Shown: one piece after another, positions 15,299-25,540 of the stretch | How positions within the stretch are numbered: the first letter of the stretch is position 1 | How the letters are laid out: the number at the start of each line of letters is the position of its first letter | Source of the DNA: Micromonospora chersina | GTDB lineage: Bacteria > Actinomycetota > Actinomycetes > Mycobacteriales > Micromonosporaceae | Assembly (NCBI RefSeq): GCF_900091475.1 | Contig: NZ_FMIB01000002.1 | Coordinates: forward strand, 5,208,001-5,272,000 | Reading direction: 5' to 3' | DNA length: 64,000 nt | The notes under the pieces: generated by a model | Databases searched by the model: none | The model's input: the letters and a program-made list of their open reading frames with translations, nothing else | What the model was told of the DNA's origin: nothing | Program-made: the position numbers and the translations under genes

Positions 15299-17211
15299 CA
15301 GTTGCCCGCCTCCTCGGTGAGGGCGTCGAACTCGGCGAGTTCCTCGTCGGTCAGGTACTTGGCCAGCTCGGCCCGGTCGAACAGGGAGATCAGCTCCGGG
15401 CGCATCTTCGGCAGCGGCTTCTGGGTCAGCCGGACCGCGTCGCCGTCGAGCGAGCAGACCAGGTTGACCCGCCGCCACTTCGGGTCCATGCCCGGGTAGT
15501 CCTCCCGCGTGTGCCCGCCGCGCGACTCCTGCCGCTCCAGCGCGGCCTTCGCGGTGCACTCGGAGACCACCAGCATGTTGCGCAGGTCCAGGGCGAGGTG
15601 CCAGCCCGGGTTGTAGCGCCGGCCGCCGGCCGCGCTCACCTTGGCCACCCGCTCGCGCAGCTCGGCCAGCCGGGCCAGCGCGTCGACAAGCTCGCCCTCC
15701 CGCCGGATGATGCCGACGAGATCGCCCATCACCGCCTGGAGGTCCTGCTGGAGGGTGTACGGGCTCTCGCCGGTGTCCCGCTGGAGCGGGGCCAGCGCCG
15801 TCTCCACCGCGGCCTCCACCGCCCTCACCGACACCGCCGGGCGCGAGGTGAGCTGATCGGCGTACGAGGCGGCGTGGCCGCCCGCCCGCTTGCCGAAGAC
15901 CAGCAGGTCCGACAGTGAGTTGCCGCCGAGCCGGTTGGAGCCGTGCATGCCGCCGGAGACCTCACCGGCGGCGAAGAGACCGCGCACGGTGCCGTACGCC
16001 GCGCCGGAGTCCGGGTCCACCTCGACGCCGCCCATCACGTAGTGGCAGGTCGGGCCGACCTCCATGGGCTCCTTGGTGATGTCGACGTCGGCCAGCTCCT
16101 TGAACTGGTGGTACATCGAGGGCAGCCGGCGGCGGATCTCCTCGGCCGGCAGCCGGGAGGCGATGTCCAGGAAGACGCCGCCGGCCGGCGTGCCCCGACC
16201 GGCCTTGACCTCGCTGTTGATGGCGCGGGCGACCTCGTCGCGGGGAAGCAGCTCCGGCGGGCGCCGGTTGTTGTCCGGGTCCTTGTACCAGCGGTCCGCC
16301 TCGGCCTCGTTGTCCGCGTACTGCTTGCGGAACACGTCGGGGACGTAGTCGAACATGAACCGCTTGCCCTCGGAGTTCTTCAGCACCCCGCCGTCGCCGC
16401 GGACCGACTCGGTGACCAGGATGCCCTTCACCGAGGGCGGCCAGACCATGCCGGTCGGGTGGAACTGGAGGAACTCCATGTTGATAAGCGTCGCGCCGGC
16501 GCGCAGCGCGAGGGCGTGACCGTCCCCGGTGTACTCCCAGGAGTTCGAGGTGACCTTGTAGGAGCGCCCGACGCCGCCCGTCGCGAGGACCACGGCCGGG
16601 GCCTCGAAGAGGATGAACTCGCCGGACTCGCGGTAGTAGCCGAACGCGCCGGCGACGCGGTCGCCGTCGAGCAGCAGCTCGGTGATGGTGGTCTCGGAGA
16701 AGACCCGGATCCGGGCCTCGTAGTCGCCGAGCTCCCGCTTGTCCTCCTGCTGGAGCGAGACGATCTTCTGCTGGAGGGTGCGGATCAGCTCCAGGCCGGT
16801 CCGGTCGCCGACGTGCGCCAGCCGCGGGTACTCGTGGCCACCGAAGTTGCGCTGGGAGATCTTCCCGTCCTTGGTGCGGTCGAAGAGCGCCCCGTACGTC
16901 TCCAGCTCCCAGATCCGCTGCGGCGACTCCTTCGCGTGCAGCTCGGCCATCCGGAAGTTGTTGAGGAACTTGCCGCCGCGCATGGTGTCCCGGAAGTGGA
17001 CCTGCCAGTTGTCCCGGGAGTTCACGTTGCCCATGGCGGCCGCCGCGCCACCCTCGGCCATCACCGTGTGCGCCTTGCCGAACAGCGACTTCGAGATGAT
17101 CGCGGTCTTCTTGCCGGCCAGCCGGGCCTCGATCGCCGCGCGCAGGCCGGCGCCGCCGGCCCCGATCACGACGACGTCGTAGTGGTGTCGTTCGATTCGC
17201 GTCTCAGTCAT
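15298..17211 (-). CDS. sdhA: succinate dehydrogenase flavoprotein subunit
   Basis: Oxidises succinate to fumarate. A 637-aa product with the FAD dinucleotide fold VVVIGAGGAGLRAAIEA near residue 13, the KAHTVMAEGGAAAAMGN region that holds the flavin-linked His, the substrate loop QFHPTGM, and the capping and catalytic segments CHYVMGG, GEVSGGMHGSNRLGGNSL and RGGHTREDYPG. Length and wording fit the actinobacterial Sdh1-type enzyme. It lies between sdhC and sdhB, 10 bases after the former. The start MTETRIERHHYDVVVIG is standard. Confidence 0.96.
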   Translation of the reverse strand: MTETRIERHHYDVVVIGAGGAGLRAAIEARLAGKKTAIISKSLFGKAHTVMAEGGAAAAMGNVNSRDNWQVHFRDTMRGGKFLNNFRMAELHAKESPQRIWELETYGALFDRTKDGKISQRNFGGHEYPRLAHVGDRTGLELIRTLQQKIVSLQQEDKRELGDYEARIRVFSETTITELLLDGDRVAGAFGYYRESGEFILFEAPAVVLATGGVGRSYKVTSNSWEYTGDGHALALRAGATLINMEFLQFHPTGMVWPPSVKGILVTESVRGDGGVLKNSEGKRFMFDYVPDVFRKQYADNEAEADRWYKDPDNNRRPPELLPRDEVARAINSEVKAGRGTPAGGVFLDIASRLPAEEIRRRLPSMYHQFKELADVDITKEPMEVGPTCHYVMGGVEVDPDSGAAYGTVRGLFAAGEVSGGMHGSNRLGGNSLSDLLVFGKRAGGHAASYADQLTSRPAVSVRAVEAAVETALAPLQRDTGESPYTLQQDLQAVMGDLVGIIRREGELVDALARLAELRERVAKVSAAGGRRYNPGWHLALDLRNMLVVSECTAKAALERQESRGGHTREDYPGMDPKWRRVNLVCSLDGDAVRLTQKPLPKMRPELISLFDRAELAKYLTDEELAEFDALTEEAGN

Positions 17212-17221
17212 GTCCAGGCTC

Positions 17222-18028
17222 TCAGTTGATGAACCGCAGGTCGTTGAACCAGCCGGCCGCCACCGCCATGACGTAGAAGTCGGTCAGCGCCAGGGTGCCG
17301 AGGGTGATCCAGGCGAGCTGCATGTGCCGGACGTTCAGCCAGGACACGCCGGTCCAGGCCCGGTAGCGCAGCGGGTGCTTGGAGAAGTGCTTGAGCCGCC
17401 CGCCGATGATGTGCCGGCAGGAGTGGCAGGAGATGGTGTACGCCCAGAGCATCACCACGTTGACCAGCAGGACGATGTTCCCCAGGCCGAAGCCGAAGCC
17501 CTTGGGCGAGTGGAACGCGTAGATGGCGTCGTAGGTGTTGATCAGCGAGATGATCGCGGCGGCGTAGAAGAAGTAGCGGTGCAGGTTCTGGCCGAGCAGC
17601 GGGAACCGGGTCTCCCCGCCGTACGCCTGGTGCCCGTCCGGCACGGCGCAGGCCGGCGGCGACAGCCAGAACGACCGGTAGTACGCCTTGCGGTAGTAGT
17701 AGCAGGTGAGCCGGAACAGCAGCAGGAACGGCAGGGTCAGCGCCGCGTCCGGGATGATCCACCAGCCCGGCAGGAAGCTGCCGAAGTGCGAGGAGCCCTC
17801 GACGCACCGCTCGGTGACGCAGGGGGAGTAGAACGGCGTCAGGTAGTGGTACTGGTCCACCCAGTACCACTTGTGCATGAAGACCCGGACGGTCGCGTAG
17901 ATGACCCAGGCGCTGAGCCCGACGACGGTGATCAGTGGCGCGAACCACCAGCGGTCGGTCCGCAACGTCTTGGCCGCTATCGCGGCGCGTGCCCGCGCCC
18001 CTCGCGGCCTCGTTGCCGTTGATGTCAT
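17222..18028 (-). CDS. sdhC: succinate dehydrogenase membrane anchor (five-helix type)
   Basis: A 268-aa integral membrane protein with five to six hydrophobic segments, first at about residues 31-50. It has several His that may bind haem (ISLINTY, SCHSCRHIIGG, WLNVRHMQLAW). Actinobacterial Sdh1 uses a single large anchor of this kind instead of separate SdhC and SdhD. It contains PSLP-like and CHSC motifs facing the cytoplasm. It heads the sdhCAB operon; AGGGAGA lies eight bases before the ATG. It passes electrons to menaquinone. Confidence 0.9.
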   Translation of the reverse strand: MTSTATRPRGARARAAIAAKTLRTDRWWFAPLITVVGLSAWVIYATVRVFMHKWYWVDQYHYLTPFYSPCVTERCVEGSSHFGSFLPGWWIIPDAALTLPFLLLFRLTCYYYRKAYYRSFWLSPPACAVPDGHQAYGGETRFPLLGQNLHRYFFYAAAIISLINTYDAIYAFHSPKGFGFGLGNIVLLVNVVMLWAYTISCHSCRHIIGGRLKHFSKHPLRYRAWTGVSWLNVRHMQLAWITLGTLALTDFYVMAVAAGWFNDLRFIN

Positions 18029-18268
18029 TCGAGTCGTCTCCCTGACGGCGCCCTTCGCGAGGGCGGCGGATCACACCTTCCATACCGGTCAGCGGACCGG
18101 CGAGACCGCGTCCACTGCCACGTCTTGCGCACGCACAGGCCGCACCGGCGAACCGGCGCAGCTAAGTGACACACGTTACGCCGATCTTCGCGGCGCGGCC
18201 GCGCAACGCAGTGTCCCGTGTGTCCGGGAGGTTGGAAAGACCCGAACCAAGATCAATATCTTGAGCCG
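18029..18268. promoter_or_regulatory. 240-bp gap carrying the sdhCAB control region
   Basis: No gene fits here. Minus-strand transcription of sdhC must begin in this gap. An imperfect palindrome GTGAC-ACAC-GTTAC at about 18167-18180 resembles half-sites of nitrogen or cyclic-AMP regulators in actinobacteria, but the match is too weak to name a factor. The part next to 18268 is downstream of tldE and shows no clean terminator. Confidence 0.35.
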
Positions 18269-19663
18269 TCAGCCGGAGGCGCCACCGGTGAAGTTCCAGG
18301 ACGCCAGCCGCAGCGCCGGAGCCTCCCACCAGGAGCCGTCCATCCGGTCCGGTTGACGGACCGGCGCCCGCCCGAGGCCGAGCACCCGGCCCGGACCCAA
18401 CGCCCGCGGGTACGACTCGGTGAACCGGAAGTCCCGCACCGCCCGGGTGGGCACCCCGTCCTCCACCAGCCACACGCCGTTGCGGGTCAGCCCGGTGACC
18501 ACCAGTTGCTTCGGATCGAGCACCCGGGTGTACCAGAAATCGCTGACCAGCAACCCCCGTGCCATCCCGGCGACCAGCGCCGCGGTGTCCGGGTCGGCCA
18601 CCGCGCCGGTCACCCCGGCGCTGAGCTGCCCGGCGGCCACCCCCGTCGGGGCGCCGGTCGGCAGCAGGCGGAGGTTGTGCGGCAGCGGCCCGAAGGTCGA
18701 CGCGCCGACCATCCCGTGCCCGGTGGACCCGGTGCCCGCCTCGGCGCCGCTGCGCCGGTCGTGCGCCACCGCGCGGGTGGTGCCCGCCTCGACCAGCGGC
18801 AGCGCCCGCCGGGGTGTGCCCTCCAGGTCGTACGGCAGCCCGGAGGCGTGCGGCGGGTCGTCCACCAGGGTCACCGCCGGGTCGAACTGGGCGGCGCCCG
18901 GCTCGGCGAAGGACTGCCGCTCGGCGTACCGCTTGCCGTTGAAGCCGTACCAGGCGAGGTTCTGGAGGAGGTCGGCCACGGCGGCGGGTTCGAGCACCAC
19001 CTCGTAGCGGCCCGGGGGCAGCTCGACCGGGTCGGCCGCGGCCCGCGCCTTCGCCGCCGCCCGCGCGCCGAGGGCTCCGCCGTCGAGGTCGGCGAGACGG
19101 TCGGCGGACTGCCGGGCCACCCCGTCGGCGCCGCCGGCCCGGGCGATGCCGTCCATGGCCGCCTCGGCCGCCCGCCCCACCGCGGAGTGTCCGGCCGAGT
19201 TGGCGAACGCCCCGGACCGGTACGCCGTCCGGCAGTAGCCGGCCGCCTCCAGCCCGTCGACCGCGTCCACGAAGGCGCGTACCCGGGCGGCCCGCTCGTC
19301 GGGCGAGGCGGCCGCGGTGGCCTCGTCGACGGCCGCGCCGGACGGGACCGGCGTGGGCGGGGTGAGCCCCGGCCAGGCCGGGTCCGGCGGGCAGAGCCGC
19401 GCCGCGGAGAGGGTGCGCTCGACAAGCGCGGTCAACCCGTCGGGGTCGACCAGGCTGCCGCTGCCCGCGGCCGTCCGGCCGTCGGCGTGCAGCCGGAGCC
19501 GGACCGTGGTGCCCGACTCGGCGACGTTCTGGTGGATGAACGAGTTGGCGAACCGGGTCAGCGCCAGGTCGGCCCGGGTCACCACCACCTCGGCCTCGGC
19601 GCCCGGCCCGGCCAGCCGCCGGACCAGCTCGACCACACGGCCGGCGAGGTCCACCTCGGTCAT
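18269..19663 (-). CDS. tldE: TldE/PmbA-family metalloprotease subunit
   Basis: A 464-aa partner of TldD. In E. coli the TldD/TldE heterodimer is a Zn protease that unfolds and trims peptides such as the microcin B17 precursor and CcdA; TldE lacks the zinc site. Here the N-terminal domain (VVVTRADLALTRFANSFIHQN) and the C-terminal half (DPKQLVVTGLTRNGVWLVEDG) are recognisable, with no HExxxH. Its ATG overlaps the tldD stop (ATGA), giving equal synthesis. The natural substrate here is unknown; the peptide transporter operon next door is suggestive. Confidence 0.9.
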   Translation of the reverse strand: MTEVDLAGRVVELVRRLAGPGAEAEVVVTRADLALTRFANSFIHQNVAESGTTVRLRLHADGRTAAGSGSLVDPDGLTALVERTLSAARLCPPDPAWPGLTPPTPVPSGAAVDEATAAASPDERAARVRAFVDAVDGLEAAGYCRTAYRSGAFANSAGHSAVGRAAEAAMDGIARAGGADGVARQSADRLADLDGGALGARAAAKARAAADPVELPPGRYEVVLEPAAVADLLQNLAWYGFNGKRYAERQSFAEPGAAQFDPAVTLVDDPPHASGLPYDLEGTPRRALPLVEAGTTRAVAHDRRSGAEAGTGSTGHGMVGASTFGPLPHNLRLLPTGAPTGVAAGQLSAGVTGAVADPDTAALVAGMARGLLVSDFWYTRVLDPKQLVVTGLTRNGVWLVEDGVPTRAVRDFRFTESYPRALGPGRVLGLGRAPVRQPDRMDGSWWEAPALRLASWNFTGGASG

Positions 19664-21096
19664 GCCCGCACCCCCACCCGGACGTCGCGGAAGCGGGCCG
19701 GCGCGGCCGGATGGCCGGTGTGCCCGGTCTGGCCGGGCTGGCCCTTGCCGCAGTTCGGCGTGCCCCACGGCACGATCTCGGACGAGAGCATGTCCATGGA
19801 GCGCCAGAACACCGGCCCGATCCCGGTGTAGGTCGGGTTGCGCAGCATCCGCCCCCGCCGGCCCTTCTTCACCTCCCAGCCGACCTCGCAGCCGAACTGG
19901 AAGTTGAGCCGCTTGTCGTCGATCGACCAGGACCGGTTGATGTCCATGAGCACCCCGTCGTCGGTGGCGGCGATGATCTCGTCGAGCGTGTGCGGGCCCG
20001 GCTCCAGGCCCACGTTCGTCATCCGCACCATGGGCAGCCGGGCCCAGCCGTCCGCCCGTACGCTGCCGCCGTAGTCGAGGCCCGCGACGGCGGCCGAGTC
20101 ACGGCCGGCGAGCACCCCCACCCAGCGCCCCTCGCGGACCGCGTCCCGCCTGGCCGCCGGGGAGCCCTCGTCGTCGAAGCCGAAGCTGCCCAACGCGCCG
20201 GGGATCGTCGGGTCGATGGTGACGTTCATGAGCTCCGAGCCGTACCGCAGCGTGCCGAGCCGGCTCAGGTCCAGCCAGGACGTGCCGGCGAAGGCGGCCT
20301 CCCAGCCGAGGATCCGGTCCAGCTCGATGGCGTGCCCGACCGACTCGTGGATCTGGAGGGCGAGCTGCTCGCCGCCGAGGATGAGGTCGGTCTCGCCGGA
20401 GGGGCACTCCGGGGCGGTGAGCAGCTCGCGGGACTCCTCGGCGATGCGGGCGGCGTGTGCGGCCAGGTCGAGCGACGTGACAAGTTCCCAGCCGGTGGTG
20501 CCGTACTGCCCGCGGTAGCTCGGATAGGAGCGGCGCTGTGTCTCGCCGTCGCCGATCGAGGTGGCCGAGATGCCGCCGCCGCACTCCCGGATGCGCTGGT
20601 CGATGCGGTGCCCCTCGCTGGAGACGAACCACTTGGTGGTGTCCCAGATCTGGTAGAGCCCCTCGGCCAGGTCGGCGCCGTGCTCCCGCATCGTCGCCGT
20701 GGCGCGTACCAGCAGATCGCCCTTGTCGGTGAGCGGCACGCCGAGCGGGTCGACCTCGCAGGTCGAGGCCCAGCTCGCCACCGTCGCCTCGACCGCGACC
20801 AGGTCGATCGGCGGGCCGGGGACCCGCGCGCTCGCGGTGGCGATCGCCGCGGCGCGCCGGCCGGCGTCGCGCGCCGCGGCGTCCGACAGCTCGGGTACGG
20901 CGTGGAAGCCCCAACTCGACCCGACCAGGGCGCGGACGCCCAGCCCGATGCTCTCGTCCTGGGTCAGCTCCTCGATGTCCCCGTTCCGGGCCGACATCGA
21001 CTCGTAGCGGCGGTGCATCACCCGCGCGTCCGCGTACCGGGCTCCCGCGTCGAGGGCGGCCTGGACGGCGGCTGTCGCCGCGTCGAATCCCGTCAT
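19660..21096 (-). CDS. tldD: TldD-family zinc metalloprotease
   Basis: The catalytic subunit of the TldD/TldE peptidase. The zinc motif HESVGHAIELDRIL (HExxxH) is at about residue 250. The wording MLSSEIVPWGTPNCGKGQPGQ near the C-terminus is typical of the actinobacterial branch, with further Cys ligands there. 478 aa, normal length. TAGGGT ends six bases before the ATG, so the mRNA appears leaderless; tldE follows with a 4-bp overlap. Diverges from the oligopeptide transporter operon. Confidence 0.94.
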   Translation of the reverse strand: MTGFDAATAAVQAALDAGARYADARVMHRRYESMSARNGDIEELTQDESIGLGVRALVGSSWGFHAVPELSDAAARDAGRRAAAIATASARVPGPPIDLVAVEATVASWASTCEVDPLGVPLTDKGDLLVRATATMREHGADLAEGLYQIWDTTKWFVSSEGHRIDQRIRECGGGISATSIGDGETQRRSYPSYRGQYGTTGWELVTSLDLAAHAARIAEESRELLTAPECPSGETDLILGGEQLALQIHESVGHAIELDRILGWEAAFAGTSWLDLSRLGTLRYGSELMNVTIDPTIPGALGSFGFDDEGSPAARRDAVREGRWVGVLAGRDSAAVAGLDYGGSVRADGWARLPMVRMTNVGLEPGPHTLDEIIAATDDGVLMDINRSWSIDDKRLNFQFGCEVGWEVKKGRRGRMLRNPTYTGIGPVFWRSMDMLSSEIVPWGTPNCGKGQPGQTGHTGHPAAPARFRDVRVGVRA

Positions 21097-21102
21097 GCGC
21101 CG

Positions 21103-21108
21103 ACCCTA
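21103..21108 (-). promoter_or_regulatory. -10 box of tldD-tldE
   Basis: On the minus strand TAGGGT ends 6 nt before the ATG with no Shine-Dalgarno. Confidence 0.45.
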
Positions 21109-21131
21109 GGCGACCGGCCCGACATCCGTCA

Positions 21132-21162
21132 GGAGACGAGATCGTTCGGTCGGATCGTCTCC
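21132..21162. promoter_or_regulatory. 31-bp inverted repeat in the tldD/oligopeptide-transporter divergent region
   Basis: GGAGACGA and TCGTCTCC are perfect 8-bp arms with further GATC blocks inside. It lies 36 bp upstream of the tldD start, where a regulator could bind. The rest of the 265-bp gap holds the promoter of the transporter operon (TAGGTT box near 21332) but no gene. Confidence 0.4.
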
Positions 21163-21361
21163 CGCACCGCCTCCGTCAGCTTGAGCACCGAGCCGGCTGG
21201 CCAACGACTCGACAAGTGGTCGCCGTGAATGTCCCAGGTGAGGACTGTTCAGGTCGGAAACCCAGTCGTTACGCTCAGGCCGCTGACAGGCCGCCGCTTG
21301 TAGCTTATTTTCGCCTCCAGGAGTTTGCTGTAGGTTCTCTTCACCACTGAGGGAGGCGGTC

Positions 21362-22465
21362 ATGGGCAGGTCGGAGTCGGTGCCGTCCGGGGAGCCGGAC
21401 CGTCCCGAGGTGCCGGAGCAGCGCTCCGGCGAGGGCCCCTATCTCCAGGTCACGGACCTGCGGGTGCGGTTCGACACCGAGGACGGCGTGGTTCGCGCGG
21501 TGGACGGGGTGTCGTTCTCGGTGGAGCGCGGTCGCACGCTGGGCATCGTGGGGGAGTCGGGGTCGGGCAAGAGCGTCACGTCGCTGGCGATCCTGGGTCT
21601 GCACAACGCCAAACGGGCCACCATCACCGGGGAGATCTCGGTGGGTGGTCGTCAGGTGGTGGGGCTGCCGGAGGAGGAGGTGCGGCGGCTGCGGGGCCGG
21701 GACATGGCGATGATCTTCCAGGATCCGCTGTCGGCGCTGCACCCGTACTACACGGTGGGGAAGCAGATCGCGGAGGCGTACCGGGTGCACCACCCGCGGG
21801 CGGGGAAGCGGGAGGCGCGGACCCGGGCGGTGGACATGTTGGGTCGGGTGGGGATTCCGCAGCCGGGGAAGCGGTTCGATCAGTATCCGCACGAGTTCTC
21901 CGGGGGTATGCGGCAGCGGGCGATGATCGCGATGGCGCTGGTGAACGATCCGGATCTGTTGATCGCCGATGAGCCGACCACGGCGTTGGATGTGACGGTG
22001 CAGGCGCAGATCCTGGATCTGCTCAGCGATCTCCAGGCGGAGTTCCGGTCGGCGATCATCCTGATCACCCACGACCTGGGCGTGGTCAGCCAGGTGGCTG
22101 ATGACGTGCTGGTGATGTACGGGGGTCGGGCGGTTGAGCACGGGAGTGTGGAGCAGGTGTTGCGGCGGCCGCAGCATCCGTACACGTGGGGGTTGTTGTC
22201 GAGTGTGCCGTCGTTGCACGGCGACGCCGACGCGGACCTGATCCCGATCAAGGGCAACCCGCCGTCGTTGATCAATCTGCCGTCGGGGTGCGCGTTCCAT
22301 CCCCGCTGCCGGTATGCCGGCCGCAACGGTGACCGCTCCCGCACCGAGGTGCCCGAGCTGCGGGCGGCCGGGGAGGCGGGGCACCTCGTGGCCTGCCACC
22401 TGCCGGCCGAGGAGCGCACCCGGCTCTACCAGCAGGACATCGCCCAGGTGGGAGTGGCCCGATGA
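21362..22465 (+). CDS. oligopeptide/dipeptide ABC transporter, ATP-binding protein (DppD/OppD type)
   Basis: A 367-aa ATPase that powers peptide import. Walker [11 protein letters not shown]-loop [12 protein letters not shown], signature [15 protein letters not shown], Walker [13 protein letters not shown], and the C-terminal oligopeptide-binding extension with the [10 protein letters not shown] cysteine cluster. The ATG has GGGAGGCGG upstream. First gene of an operon in the unusual order D-F-C-B-A. The next gene overlaps by 4 bp. The N-terminal 30 residues are acidic and poorly conserved, so a slightly later start is possible. Confidence 0.93.
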   Translation: MGRSESVPSGEPDRPEVPEQRSGEGPYLQVTDLRVRFDTEDGVVRAVDGVSFSVERGRTLGIVGESGSGKSVTSLAILGLHNAKRATITGEISVGGRQVVGLPEEEVRRLRGRDMAMIFQDPLSALHPYYTVGKQIAEAYRVHHPRAGKREARTRAVDMLGRVGIPQPGKRFDQYPHEFSGGMRQRAMIAMALVNDPDLLIADEPTTALDVTVQAQILDLLSDLQAEFRSAIILITHDLGVVSQVADDVLVMYGGRAVEHGSVEQVLRRPQHPYTWGLLSSVPSLHGDADADLIPIKGNPPSLINLPSGCAFHPRCRYAGRNGDRSRTEVPELRAAGEAGHLVACHLPAEERTRLYQQDIAQVGVAR

Positions 22466-23496
22466 GCACCGAGACCGAGCCGCTGCTGCGCGTGCGGGGG
22501 CTGACCAAGCACTTCCCGGTGCGCGAGGGCTTCCGCGCCAAGGGCGCCGTCCGGGCGGTCGACGGCCTGGACTTCGACGTCCGCCCCGGCGAGACCCTCG
22601 GTCTGGTGGGGGAGTCCGGCTGTGGGAAGACCACCACCGGTCGGATGCTGGTGCGGTTGCTGGAGCCGACCTCCGGCAGGATCGAGTTCGCGGGGCGGGA
22701 CATCACGCACGCCCGGCGGGGTGCGTTGCGGCCGTTGCGGCAGGACCTGCAGATCATCTTCCAGGACCCGTACGCGTCGCTGAACCCGCGGCACACCGTC
22801 GGGCGGATCGTGGCCATGCCGTTGCAGGTCAACGGGATCAACCCGCCGGGCGGGATCAAGAAGCGGGTCCAGGAGTTGCTGGAGCTGGTCGGGTTGAACC
22901 CGGAGCACTACAACCGCTACCCCCACGAGTTCTCCGGCGGGCAACGCCAACGCATCGGCATCGCCCGCGCCCTGGCCCTGCGGCCGAAGCTGATCGTCGC
23001 CGACGAACCCGTGAGCGCGCTCGACGTGTCGATCCAGGCCCAGGTCATCAACCTGCTACGCGACCTGCAACGCGACCTCGACCTGGCCTTCGTCTTCATC
23101 GCCCACGACCTGGCCGTCGTGCGGCACTTCTGCCACCGCGTCGCCGTCATGTACCTCGGCACAATCGTCGAGATCGGCGACCGCGACGACATCTACACCC
23201 GCCCCCAGCACCCCTACACCCGGGCCCTGCTGTCCGCGATCCCCGACGTCACCACCCTCGGGCCCGCCGGGCGCATCCGGCTCACCGGCGACGTGCCCAC
23301 CCCACTCAACCCGCCGTCGGGCTGCCGCTTCCGCACCCGCTGCTGGAAAGCCCAGGAACGCTGCGCCACCGACGAACCCGCCCTGGTGCCCCGGGACGGC
23401 GGTAGGCAAGCGACCGCCTGCCACTTCCCGGAGACGGGAACGATCAGCCAGGGCGCCGGACCGGTCGCCGTGACCGCCGAGGAGGTGTCGAAATGA
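22462..23496 (+). CDS. oligopeptide/dipeptide ABC transporter, ATP-binding protein (DppF/OppF type)
   Basis: The second ATPase of the pair, 344 aa. Walker [29 protein letters not shown], signature [15 protein letters not shown], Walker [13 protein letters not shown], and the [11 protein letters not shown] cysteine motif near the C-terminus. It pairs with the upstream ATPase as a heterodimer under the membrane permeases. The ATG overlaps the previous stop and its own stop overlaps the next start (ATGA both times), so synthesis is tightly coupled. Confidence 0.93.
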   Translation: MSTETEPLLRVRGLTKHFPVREGFRAKGAVRAVDGLDFDVRPGETLGLVGESGCGKTTTGRMLVRLLEPTSGRIEFAGRDITHARRGALRPLRQDLQIIFQDPYASLNPRHTVGRIVAMPLQVNGINPPGGIKKRVQELLELVGLNPEHYNRYPHEFSGGQRQRIGIARALALRPKLIVADEPVSALDVSIQAQVINLLRDLQRDLDLAFVFIAHDLAVVRHFCHRVAVMYLGTIVEIGDRDDIYTRPQHPYTRALLSAIPDVTTLGPAGRIRLTGDVPTPLNPPSGCRFRTRCWKAQERCATDEPALVPRDGGRQATACHFPETGTISQGAGPVAVTAEEVSK

Positions 23497-24494
23497 GCCT
23501 GTCCCCTGTCGAGGGCGTGGCGCTCGCCGAGATCGAGTCCAGCGGTGAGAGCCCCGAGGAGAAGGGACTCGTCGGGCGCTCGCCCGGCCAACTGGTCTGG
23601 AGCCGGCTGCGCCGGGACCGCACGGCACTGGTCAGCGGCATCGTGCTGGCACTGTTCATCGTCGCGGCAGTGGCCGCGCCGCTGCTCGAGCGGCTCTACG
23701 GGGTGTCGCCGAGTCAGCAGTTCGGCGACCTGCTGGACAGCACCGGCATGCCGCTCGGCTACGTCGGCGGGGTCAGCGGCGACCACTGGTTCGGGCTCGA
23801 ACCCGGCCTGGGCCGGGACATCTTCATCCGGATGATCTTCGGCATCCGCACCTCGCTGCTGATCGCGCTCGGCGCCGCCGTCGTCACCACGGCGATCGGC
23901 GTCGTGCTCGGCATCGTCGCCGGCTACCTGGGCGGCGTGGTCGACTCGGTGATCATGTGGGTCACCGACGTCGCCCTGGCGATGCCGTTCCTCATCTTCG
24001 CGTTGGCCGTGGTCCCGACGTTCTCGCTGCGGTTCTACGGTCCCCGGGACGCGGTGCCCACCTGGTTCGCGGTGGCCACGTTGATCGTGGTGTTCGCCGC
24101 CTTCGGCTGGACCGGTACGGCGCGGCTCGTCCGCGGGCAGGTGGTGTCGCTGCGCGAGCGGGAGTTCGTCGAGGCCGCCCGGGCCAGTGGCGCCGGGCTC
24201 GGCCACATGCTCTTCCGGCAGTTGCTGCCGAACATCTGGGCGCCGATCCTGGTCGCGTTCTCCCTCGCGGTGCCGTCGTACGTGACCGGTGAGGCGGCGC
24301 TGTCCTTCCTCGGTGTCGGGCTGCCCGAGTCGGTGCCCAGCTTCGGTCGGATGATCTATCGCAGCATCGACTACCTGCAGACCGACCCGGCGTACGTCTT
24401 CTTCCCGGGCATCACCATCTTCGCGCTCGTGCTGGCGTTCAACCTCTTCGGCGACGCGCTGCGCGACGCGCTCGATCCGAAGTCGTCACGGTAA
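23493..24494 (+). CDS. oligopeptide/dipeptide ABC transporter, permease (DppC/OppC type)
   Basis: A 333-aa permease with six membrane helices. The first is at about residues 45-67; a periplasmic loop ([18 protein letters not shown]) is the standard OppC feature that precedes the transport domain. The ATPase-contact EAA loop reads [20 protein letters not shown]. It forms the channel together with the next gene. Placing the C-type permease before the B-type is the reverse of the common order. Confidence 0.92.
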   Translation: MSLSPVEGVALAEIESSGESPEEKGLVGRSPGQLVWSRLRRDRTALVSGIVLALFIVAAVAAPLLERLYGVSPSQQFGDLLDSTGMPLGYVGGVSGDHWFGLEPGLGRDIFIRMIFGIRTSLLIALGAAVVTTAIGVVLGIVAGYLGGVVDSVIMWVTDVALAMPFLIFALAVVPTFSLRFYGPRDAVPTWFAVATLIVVFAAFGWTGTARLVRGQVVSLREREFVEAARASGAGLGHMLFRQLLPNIWAPILVAFSLAVPSYVTGEAALSFLGVGLPESVPSFGRMIYRSIDYLQTDPAYVFFPGITIFALVLAFNLFGDALRDALDPKSSR

Positions 24495-24507
24495 GGGGTT
24501 CGGCGCC

Positions 24508-25494
24508 ATGGTGCGGTTCCTGCTGAAGCGGCTGCTGCTGGCGGTCTCGGTGCTGCTCGCGGTGAGCATCGTCAGCTTCCTCATGTTCTTCGCGCTGCCG
24601 CGCGACCCGGTGACCGGCATGTGCCCGAAGAACTGCAACGCCGAACGCCTGGAGCGGGTGCGGACGGAGTTGGGGCTGAACGACCCGAAGCCGACGCAGT
24701 ACGCCAACTACATGAAGGGCATCTTCGTCGGCCGTGACCTGGGCAGTGCCCAGGGCGGCGAGTGCGAGGCGCCCTGCCTCGGCTACTCGTACGTCAACAG
24801 CGAGGCGGTCAGCGACACCTTCGCCCGGGTGCTGCCGGTGACGTTGAACATCGTGCTTCCCGCGGCCGTGCTCTGGCTCGCTCTCGGGGTGGGGCTCGGG
24901 ATGATATCCGCGCTGCGCCGGGGCTCGCTGCTCGACCGCGTCTCGATCGGACTGACGCTGACCTTCGCCTCGTTGCAGCTCTACTTCGTCGGCGCCCTGC
25001 TCTTGCTGATCTTCGTCTACACCCTCAAGATCCTGCCCACGCCGCGGTACGTGCCGTTCCTCGACAACCCGGTGGAGTGGGCGCGCGGGCTGGTGCTGGC
25101 CTGGGTGACCCTGGCGCTGCTCTTCTCCGCGATCTACGCCCGGCTGTCCCGGGCGCAGATGCTGGAGACGCTCTCCGAGGACTTCGTCCGCACCGCCCGG
25201 GCCAAGGGCGTGGCGAAACGCAAGGTCTACGGCCGGCACGCGCTCCGGGCGGCCATCACGCCGATCGTGACCATCGCCGGCATCGACGTGGGCGCGGCGC
25301 TCGGCGGCACGGTCATCACCGAGACGACGTTCGGCATCCAGGGGCTGGGGCGTACCGCCGTGGAGGCGGTCCGCCAGGGGGATCTACCGACCATCATGGC
25401 CACCGTGCTGATCTCCGCGCTCTTCGTGGTCGTCGCGAACATCGTGGTCGACCTGCTCTACGCGTACATCGACCCGCGGGTGCGCCTCGGCTGA
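24508..25494 (+). CDS. oligopeptide/dipeptide ABC transporter, permease (DppB/OppB type)
   Basis: A 328-aa permease: a first membrane helix at about residues 9-30, an external loop with four cysteines (CPKNC and CEAPC) that might form disulphides, then five helices. The EAA loop is RTARAKGVAKRKVYGRHALR, and the end DLLYAYIDPRVRLG is typical of OppB. It starts 13 bases after the previous stop. A 94-bp gap with a hairpin separates it from the binding-protein gene. Confidence 0.92.
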   Translation: MVRFLLKRLLLAVSVLLAVSIVSFLMFFALPRDPVTGMCPKNCNAERLERVRTELGLNDPKPTQYANYMKGIFVGRDLGSAQGGECEAPCLGYSYVNSEAVSDTFARVLPVTLNIVLPAAVLWLALGVGLGMISALRRGSLLDRVSIGLTLTFASLQLYFVGALLLLIFVYTLKILPTPRYVPFLDNPVEWARGLVLAWVTLALLFSAIYARLSRAQMLETLSEDFVRTARAKGVAKRKVYGRHALRAAITPIVTIAGIDVGAALGGTVITETTFGIQGLGRTAVEAVRQGDLPTIMATVLISALFVVVANIVVDLLYAYIDPRVRLG

Positions 25495-25540
25495 GCTCGC
25501 GTGTCGCCGTCGATTCGTTATCTGCCCGAAATTTACCGCG

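Noticed and set aside
18167..18180. GTGAC-ACAC-GTTAC upstream of sdhC as a named regulator site (GlnR or Crp)
   Set aside because: Spacing and bases match neither consensus well, so it is only mentioned as part of the control region.
21106..21363. 85-codon minus-strand frame in the tldD/importer gap
   Set aside because: Codon use and composition do not match neighbours, it covers both promoters, and no ribosome site precedes it.
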